NCBI RefSeq assembly: GCF_023703415.1
Contig: NZ_JAGMTU010000008.1
Span: 56,773 to 120,772, forward strand
Direction: 5' to 3'
Length of the DNA: 64,000 bases
Source of the DNA: Microbacterium sp. USTB-Y
GTDB lineage: Bacteria > Actinomycetota > Actinomycetes > Actinomycetales > Microbacteriaceae
Part shown: one piece after another, positions 58,580 to 64,000 of the stretch
Numbering within the stretch: the stretch's first letter is position 1
How the letters are laid out: every line of letters begins with the position of its first letter
Program-made: the position numbers and the translations under genes
The notes under the pieces: model-generated
What the model saw: the letters and a program-made list of their open reading frames with translations, nothing else
Told to the model about the DNA's origin: nothing
The model's database searches: none

Positions 58580-60055
58580 ATGACCGCCGACGCGCCCCTC
58601 GCCCAGACCGACGCCGGGACCGTCCGCGGATTCTGGCGGGGCGGTCCTGGCACATCGGGCGCCTCGGCCGCCTTCCTCGGGATCCCGTTCGCCGCGGCCC
58701 CCGTCGGCGAGCGGCGCTTCGCCGCGCCGCAGCCGCCCGAGCCCTGGCCCGGCGTGCGCGACGCGACGGCCTTCGGGCCCACCGCCCAGCGCGGCGACAA
58801 GGGCGAGACCCTCATCCCCGAGCCGAGCATCCCCGGCGCCGCGACGCTCAACGTCAACGTCTTCACCCCGGCGCTCGACGGCGCGCTGCCGGTCATGGTG
58901 TGGATCCACGGCGGCGGCTACGTCGACGGCTCCCCGGCGAGCCCCTGGTACGACGGCGCCGCCTTCAACCGCGACGGCGTGGTGACCGTGTCTCTCTCGT
59001 ACCGACTGGGCTTCGACGGCTTCGGGCTGATGGACGGCGCCCCCGCCAACCGCGGGGTGCTGGACTGGATCGCAGGCCTGGAGTGGGTGCAGCGCAACAT
59101 CGCGGCCTTCGGCGGGGATCCGTCGCGCGTGACGATCGCCGGGCAGTCGGCCGGCGGCGGGGCCGTGCTCACCCTCCTCGGGCTGGAGCGCGCGCAGCAC
59201 CTGTTCCACGCGGCGATGGCCTTCTCCCCCGCGCTCGCCGACATCGCCCCGGATCTGGCATCGCGGCGCACCAGGGCGCTGGGCGTGCTGCTCGGCTGCG
59301 CGCCCGACGCCGACGGCTTCCGCACGGTGCCCGAGCGCACCCTGCAGCGCGCGCAGCCGAAGGCGGCCCTGCTCGGCGCGACCCGGCTCAAGGCCCTGCT
59401 CGCCCCGCTCGCCGAGGGCCTGCCCTGGGGCCCCGTGATCGACGGCGACATCCTCCCGCGCCCCGCTGTCGAGGCGCTGAAGGCAGGGATCGGCGCCGGC
59501 AAGCCGCTGCTGCTCGGCGCGACGGACGACGAGTTCACGATGACCCTGGACCGGGCCCCCGGCGTGCTGCGGTTCGTGCCGGCGGCCTTCGCACTGGCCC
59601 TGCTCAGCCGGGATCGCCGCGTGCGCCGCGCCTACCTCGCCGCGAACCGGGAGCAGCGCCGCCGCGGCACTCCCGCGCTGCTCGGCCGGTTCGTGACGGA
59701 CCGGGTGTTCCGCTCGCTCGTGGTGCGGGCCGCCCAGGCCAGGGGCGACGCCCCCACCTGGGCCTACCGCTTCGCCTGGGTCTCCCCCGCGAAGGGCTGG
59801 TCGTGCCACTGCCTCGACGTGCCGTTCTGGTTCGACGTGCTCGACGACCCGTTCGTGGAGCGCCTGGCCGGCCCCACCCCGCCGCAGCACCTCGCGACCG
59901 AGATGCATGCCGTCGCGACGCGGTTCGTCGAGGACGGCGACCCGGGCTGGCCGCAGTGGCGCACGGATCCGGGGCTCTCCCGCGTCTTCGGCGGCGGTCC
60001 GGCCGAGCCCGCGCTGTCGGCCACGGCCTATGACGGCGCGCTGCCGCTGGCGTGA
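58580..60055 (+). CDS. Type-B carboxylesterase (2)
   Basis: A 491-residue carboxylesterase paralogous to esterase 1, with oxyanion hole WIHGGGY, nucleophile S190 in GQSAGGGA, acid in GATDDEFT and His in SCHCLDVPF. Long identical stretches with esterase 1 ([20 protein letters not shown]) show recent duplication. No signal peptide, so cytoplasmic. It probably de-esterifies the same or a related imported compound. It seems to have its own leaderless promoter after a palindromic element and converges on putA. Confidence 0.92.
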   Translation: MTADAPLAQTDAGTVRGFWRGGPGTSGASAAFLGIPFAAAPVGERRFAAPQPPEPWPGVRDATAFGPTAQRGDKGETLIPEPSIPGAATLNVNVFTPALDGALPVMVWIHGGGYVDGSPASPWYDGAAFNRDGVVTVSLSYRLGFDGFGLMDGAPANRGVLDWIAGLEWVQRNIAAFGGDPSRVTIAGQSAGGGAVLTLLGLERAQHLFHAAMAFSPALADIAPDLASRRTRALGVLLGCAPDADGFRTVPERTLQRAQPKAALLGATRLKALLAPLAEGLPWGPVIDGDILPRPAVEALKAGIGAGKPLLLGATDDEFTMTLDRAPGVLRFVPAAFALALLSRDRRVRRAYLAANREQRRRGTPALLGRFVTDRVFRSLVVRAAQARGDAPTWAYRFAWVSPAKGWSCHCLDVPFWFDVLDDPFVERLAGPTPPQHLATEMHAVATRFVEDGDPGWPQWRTDPGLSRVFGGGPAEPALSATAYDGALPLA

Positions 60056-60083
60056 GCCGGACCCCTCGGGTTCGTCTCACGCA

Positions 60084-60159
60084 CAATTCAGGCTGAAAGC
60101 CGCCGTCGCGGTCTCCATCCGGCACCGCGGGCCGCCCATCGGCATGCCAGCCTGAATTG
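60084..60159. repeat. Family-2 palindromic element, copy 3
   Basis: CAATTCAGGCTG (60084-60095) is perfectly inverted at 60148-60159. It lies between convergent esterase 2 and putA, next to a terminator. Confidence 0.85.
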
Positions 60160-60188
60160 CGAGCCGACGAACACGACGAACACGACGA

Positions 60189-60217
60189 ACCCGCCGTCCA
60201 GGGAGCGGACGGCGGGT
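60189..60217. terminator. Terminator of putA
   Basis: A perfect 11-bp stem, ACCCGCCGTCC and its complement, around AGGGAGC, 37 bp past the putA stop. Just before it is a short CGAACACGA tandem repeat. Confidence 0.75.
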
Positions 60218-60253
60218 CCGAGTCTCAGCGAGGCCCGAGCGGGCCGGATCCGA

Positions 60254-63200
60254 TCAGGCGATCGGGTCCAGCAGCGGGATCTCGTAGCGGTGCGGCGTGC
60301 CGAAGCGGTGCGCCGTGACCGAGACCGCCTGCTCGCGCAGGAAGGTCAGGATCTCGACGCGGCCGGCGGCGACCACCGGGTTCGCGTACAGCGCGAGGCT
60401 CGGCGAGCCGTTCACGGCAGCCGCGGTCTCGGCCGCGGTGGCGCCGATGAGCCGCACGCGGCCGTCGCGCGCGGCGAGGCGCTGGGCGTGCGCGGCCCAG
60501 GAGCTCGCGTCCTCGGTGGCGACCGTGACGTCCTGCGTGCCGAGCCAGGTGGCCACGGCGCCGGGCAGCGGAGCGAGCGTCGAGACCGTGACGCGGGCGC
60601 GGGCACGGCGACCGGCGGCGACCACGCGGATCAGCTCGGCGATCCGCGAACCCTCGAAGCGCACCGTGACCGGCACGGCCTGGTAGCGCAGCGCGTTCTG
60701 CTCGGTCACGAGGCCGGTGGCGTCGCGCACCACGCCGAACTCATCGGCCCAGGCGTCGATGTCGGTGGCCAGCGCGCCGCGCAGCCACGCGATGTCGGCG
60801 TCCGCGTCGCCGGCGGCGGCGAGCGCGCCCACGGCACCGGTCGCGAGCGCATCGAGCTCGCACGTCGATGCGACGGGGGCGTCGGTCCACTCCGAGAGGC
60901 CGACGAGGTAGTTCGGGCCCCCAGCCTTGGATCCGGCACCGACGGCGGCCTTCTTCCAGCCGCCGAACGGCTGACGCTGCACGATCGCGCCGGTGGTGCC
61001 GCGGTTGACGTAGACGTTCCCCGCCTGGATGGCGGCGAGCCACGCCTGGATCTCGTCCTCGTCCAGGGAGTGCAGGCCCGAGGTGAGTCCGTAGTCGATG
61101 TCGTTGACGATGTCGATCGCCTCGTCGAGGGAGCCGGCGGTCATGATGCCGAGCACCGGGCCGAAGTACTCGACGCGGTGGAACTCGGATCCGCGCTTCA
61201 CGCCGTCGCGGATGCCGGGGCGCCAGAGCTGGCCGGCGTCGTCGAGCTTCTCGGGCTTCAGCAGCCAGCTCTCGCCCGCGTGCAGCGTGGTGAGCGCGCC
61301 GAGCAGCTTCCCCTCGGCCGGGCCGATGAGCGGGCCGATGCGGTTCGAGCCGTCCTCCGGCGAGCCCGCGTCGTAGGCGCGGACCGCGTCGACGAGCTGG
61401 CGGCGGAACCGCTCGGAGGTCGCGGCGGATCCGACGAGCACGACGAGCGATGCCGCGGAGCACTTCTGCCCCGCGTGACCGAACGCGGCGTACGCGACGT
61501 CCTTCGCGGCGAGATCGAGGTCGGCCGACGGCGTCACGATGATCGCGTTCTTGCCGCTGGTCTCGGCGAGCAGCGGCAGGTCCTGGCGGAAGCCGCGGAA
61601 CAGCTCGGCCGTCTCGTAGCCGCCGGTGAGGATGACGCGGCCCACGGCCGGGTCGCTCACGAGCTTCGTGCCGAGGTCGCGCCCGTCGAGCTGCACGTAC
61701 TGCAGCACCTCGCGCGGCACGCCGGCTTCCCACAGCGCCTCGACCATGACCGCGCCGGAGCGGCGGGCCTGACGGGCGGGCTTGATGATGACCGGGGATC
61801 CGGTCGCCAGGGCGGAGAGGGTGGATCCGGCCGGGATCGCGACCGGGAAGTTCCACGGCGGGGTGACGACCGTCAGGCTCACGGGCTGCATGGTCGCGCC
61901 GTCGACGTCGGCGAGCTTCTTGGCGCTCTCCGCGTAGTAGTGCGCGAAGTCGATCGCCTCGGAGACCTCGGGGTCGCCCTGCTCGATGACCTTGCCGGCT
62001 TCGGATCCCATGACCTCCAGCAGGTCGGCGCGACGCGCTTCGAGCACGTCGCCGGCCTTGTGCAGGATCGCGGCGCGTCCCTCGGCGCCGAGCGCACGCC
62101 AGGCCTCGCCCGCGGCGACCGCGGTCGCGATCGCGGCGTCGACCTGCTCGGCGGTCGCGAGGGTGTTCGCCACCACGGTCGCGTTGCCGAGCTCGGAGCC
62201 CGCCATGCGCGCGCGGATCGCGTCGCCCCAGGCGCGGTTCGCCGCGAGAGACGGGTCGGTGTCGGGGGTGTTCAGGAAGCCGTCGGTGAGACCGGGGGCG
62301 GCCGGCGCGGTGCGGTCCTGGACGCGGTTCGTGCCGGGCACCTCGGTCGGCACCGAGCGCACGGAGGCGAGGAAGCGCTCCTTCTCGCGCTCGAAGAGCT
62401 TCGGGTCCGCGTCGAGGTCGAAGACCGCCGACATGAAGTTCTCCTGCGACGCCCCCTCCTCCAGGCGGCGGATGAGGTACGCGATCGCCACGTCGAACTC
62501 GTCCGGGTGCACGACCGGCGTGTAGAGCAGCAGGGATCCGACCGTGCGCTTGACGACCTGCGCCTGAGCCGAGGCCATGCCGAGCAGCATCTCGAACTCG
62601 ATGCCCTCGGTCAGGCCGCGTTTCGAGGCCAGCAGCCACGCCAGGGCGATGTCGAAGAGGTTGTGGCCCGCGACGCCGATCCGCAGGTTGGCCACGTGCT
62701 CGGGGCGCAGCGCGTACTCCAGCACGGCCTTGTACGAGGCGTCGGACTGCTGCTTGGTCGACCAGGTGGCGAGCGGCCAGCCGTGCGACTCGGCGTCCAC
62801 GGTCTCCATGGGCAGGTTGGCGCCCTTGACGACCCGCACCTTGATCGGCGCCCCGCCGTCGGCCACGCGCTTCGCCGCCCACTCCTGCAGGCGGATCATG
62901 GCGCCGAGGGCGTCGGGCAGGTAGGCCTGCAGCACGATGCCCGCCTCGAGGGTCTTGAACTCGGGGCGGTCGAGGATGTCCGTGAAGACCGCGATCGTGA
63001 GGTCGAGATCCTTGAACTCCTCCATGTCGAGGTTGATGAACTTCGCGGATCCGTCTGGCATGCCCTTCAGAGCGATCCGATAGAGCGGCAGGAGCGCCTC
63101 GGCGGCGTCGGCCACGGCGGCGTCGAACGCCCACGGGCTGTGCGGGGCGACGGTCGAGGACACCTTGATCGAGACGTAGTCGACGTCGTCGCGCTCGAGC

Positions 63201-63730
63201 AGACGGCGGGTGCCCTCCAGGCGGCGCGCGGCCTCCTCGCGGCCGAGGATCGCCTCGCCGAGCAGGTTGATGTTGAGCTTCACGCCCTGGGTGTCGCGGA
63301 TGTGCGCGATGGCCTTGCCGAGCTTCTCGTCGCGGGCGTCGACGATGAGGTGGCGCACCATCTGGCGCAGCACGGTGCGGGCGGCGGGCACGACGATGCC
63401 GGGGACCATGCCGGCGGCGAATCCGCCGAGACCGATCGCGCCCTTCATCGGGGCGGGCAGGAAGCCGGGGGTCAGCGGGACGAGCTCGGTGAGCTTGGCG
63501 GCGGCGACCTTGAGATCCTCCGGGCGCACGACGCCGTCGACGAAGCCCACCGTGAAGTCGAGGCCGTTGGGGTCGCGCAGCACGCCGGCGAGACGCTGAC
63601 CGGCCGCATCGACGGGCACCTCGCGACTCTCCACGAGCCACTTCCTGACGAGGGCGACGGCGTCGTCGGCGAGGGCGGAGAGATCGTCGATGCCGGCTGC
63701 GGTGCCGACGGGGCTTTCGTTCGCGGTCAT
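60254..63730 (-). CDS. putA: Bifunctional proline dehydrogenase / delta-1-pyrroline-5-carboxylate dehydrogenase
   Basis: A 1158-residue PutA of the short, non-DNA-binding kind. The N-terminal proline dehydrogenase barrel (to about 440) contains VSIKVSST, the LDMEEFKDLDLT segment and VRVVKGANLPME near the FAD site. The central P5C dehydrogenase domain has TPPWNFPVAIP, LAETSGKNAI with the base Glu, and GHAGQKCSAAS with the catalytic Cys at about 755, followed by QPFGGWKKAAVG. The C-terminal about 170 residues are an extra non-catalytic ALDH-superfamily-like region. It oxidises proline to glutamate with FAD and NAD+. The start at 63730 has GAGGAA upstream. A 19-bp tandem array begins 13 bp before it. 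Confidence 0.96.
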   Translation of the reverse strand: MTANESPVGTAAGIDDLSALADDAVALVRKWLVESREVPVDAAGQRLAGVLRDPNGLDFTVGFVDGVVRPEDLKVAAAKLTELVPLTPGFLPAPMKGAIGLGGFAAGMVPGIVVPAARTVLRQMVRHLIVDARDEKLGKAIAHIRDTQGVKLNINLLGEAILGREEAARRLEGTRRLLERDDVDYVSIKVSSTVAPHSPWAFDAAVADAAEALLPLYRIALKGMPDGSAKFINLDMEEFKDLDLTIAVFTDILDRPEFKTLEAGIVLQAYLPDALGAMIRLQEWAAKRVADGGAPIKVRVVKGANLPMETVDAESHGWPLATWSTKQQSDASYKAVLEYALRPEHVANLRIGVAGHNLFDIALAWLLASKRGLTEGIEFEMLLGMASAQAQVVKRTVGSLLLYTPVVHPDEFDVAIAYLIRRLEEGASQENFMSAVFDLDADPKLFEREKERFLASVRSVPTEVPGTNRVQDRTAPAAPGLTDGFLNTPDTDPSLAANRAWGDAIRARMAGSELGNATVVANTLATAEQVDAAIATAVAAGEAWRALGAEGRAAILHKAGDVLEARRADLLEVMGSEAGKVIEQGDPEVSEAIDFAHYYAESAKKLADVDGATMQPVSLTVVTPPWNFPVAIPAGSTLSALATGSPVIIKPARQARRSGAVMVEALWEAGVPREVLQYVQLDGRDLGTKLVSDPAVGRVILTGGYETAELFRGFRQDLPLLAETSGKNAIIVTPSADLDLAAKDVAYAAFGHAGQKCSAASLVVLVGSAATSERFRRQLVDAVRAYDAGSPEDGSNRIGPLIGPAEGKLLGALTTLHAGESWLLKPEKLDDAGQLWRPGIRDGVKRGSEFHRVEYFGPVLGIMTAGSLDEAIDIVNDIDYGLTSGLHSLDEDEIQAWLAAIQAGNVYVNRGTTGAIVQRQPFGGWKKAAVGAGSKAGGPNYLVGLSEWTDAPVASTCELDALATGAVGALAAAGDADADIAWLRGALATDIDAWADEFGVVRDATGLVTEQNALRYQAVPVTVRFEGSRIAELIRVVAAGRRARARVTVSTLAPLPGAVATWLGTQDVTVATEDASSWAAHAQRLAARDGRVRLIGATAAETAAAVNGSPSLALYANPVVAAGRVEILTFLREQAVSVTAHRFGTPHRYEIPLLDPIA

Positions 63731-63742
63731 GGTTCCTCGTGG

Positions 63743-63905
63743 GTTCGGTGCTGTGGCGGGGGTTCGGTGCCGTGGCGGGGGTTCGGTGCCGTGGCGGGGG
63801 TTCGGTGCCGTGGCGGTGGGTTCGGTGCTGTGGCGGGGTTCGGTGCTGTGGCGGGGGTTCGGTGCCCTGGCGGGGGTTCGGCGCCGTGGCGGGGGTTCGG
63901 CGACG
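63743..63905. repeat. 19-bp tandem array in the putA upstream region
   Basis: Nine units with consensus GTTCGGTGCCGTGGCGGGG begin at 63743, 63762, 63781, 63800, 63820, 63838, 63857, 63876 and 63895. Two steps deviate (20 and 18 bp). It directly abuts the putA ribosome-binding region, so its copy number would change promoter-to-gene distance or leader length. Confidence 0.92.
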
Positions 63906-64000
63906 GTCTGCGGAGTCTCGGTGCGCCACCCTGGCCGGCGCCTTCGGGAACTGACCTACCGTGCCGGGTACCTGCCGCAGAATGCCGGGGCGCTGCTGAC
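63906..64000. other. Right-edge intergenic sequence
   Basis: The last 95 bp contain no supported gene. They may hold the putA promoter beyond the array, but no clear hexamers are seen. Confidence 0.3.

Noticed and set aside
63739..63954. Short plus-strand ORF of Gly/Val/Arg repeats upstream of putA
   Set aside because: A direct reading of the 19-bp tandem array, without a ribosome-binding site.

Overview
The window is high-GC DNA (roughly 70% by eye) whose gene content points to an actinobacterium, most likely of the Microbacteriaceae (Microbacterium-like). This is inferred from ClpC, an LCP-family protein, leaderless promoters, several LacI-controlled sugar loci and abundant intergenic palindromes. 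No rRNA, tRNA, CRISPR array, transposase or phage gene was seen.

Region 1 (1-13,141) is an aromatic-acid catabolic island. A TPP-dependent enzyme (cut by the window edge), a PucR-type regulator and an aldehyde dehydrogenase sit at the left. Facing them is a tightly overlapped six-gene operon: a LigJ-like hydratase, a LigB-like class III extradiol dioxygenase, three consecutive RraA/HMG-CHA aldolase-family proteins and an FAD monooxygenase. A second FAD monooxygenase and a second aldehyde dehydrogenase follow as separate units. Together they resemble the gallate/protocatechuate 4,5-cleavage (oxalomesaconate) route to pyruvate and oxaloacetate. One GACAC-N-GTGTC palindrome lies about 95-125 bp upstream of each of the three leftward units.

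Region 2 (13,390-28,839) is mostly housekeeping: a small hypothetical protein, clpC, a YbjQ-family protein, an LCP cell-wall protein, a Tat-type secreted protein, an XRE regulator, a DAACS-family symporter, a CPA1 cation/proton antiporter, a luciferase-like flavin enzyme, pheA, pgm and a LacI regulator.

Region 3 (29,071-41,595) is a LacI-box regulon for an acidic or fucosylated polysaccharide. It holds two secreted family-6 polysaccharide lyases, a binding-protein ABC importer, a 2-hydroxyacid dehydrogenase, a mannitol dehydrogenase/fructuronate reductase-type enzyme, a LacI regulator and a continuous ORF that fuses a tyrosine-phosphatase-like domain to an alpha-L-fucosidase. Four near-identical 16-bp operators of form TGGCAAnCGnTTGCCA tie it together.

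Region 4 (41,664-47,497) encodes a Gfo/Idh/MocA oxidoreductase, a DUF993 aldolase-like protein interrupted in frame by a repeat element, two xylose-isomerase-like TIM-barrel proteins and a LacI regulator. Region 5 (47,546-51,278) is galT-galK and galE. Region 6 (51,561-60,055) has a GH3 glucosidase, two paralogous TetR regulators, two paralogous carboxylesterases and a GPH-like MFS transporter, arranged as two divergent gene sets. putA closes the window.

A cross-cutting feature is a set of at least seven unrelated palindromic intergenic element types. They favour gaps between convergent genes, their arms are amplified into tandem arrays at several places, one lies inside a coding sequence and one supplies a stop codon. 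Many genes lack a Shine-Dalgarno and instead have a TANNNT -10 box 6-7 nt before the start codon, which predicts leaderless mRNAs.
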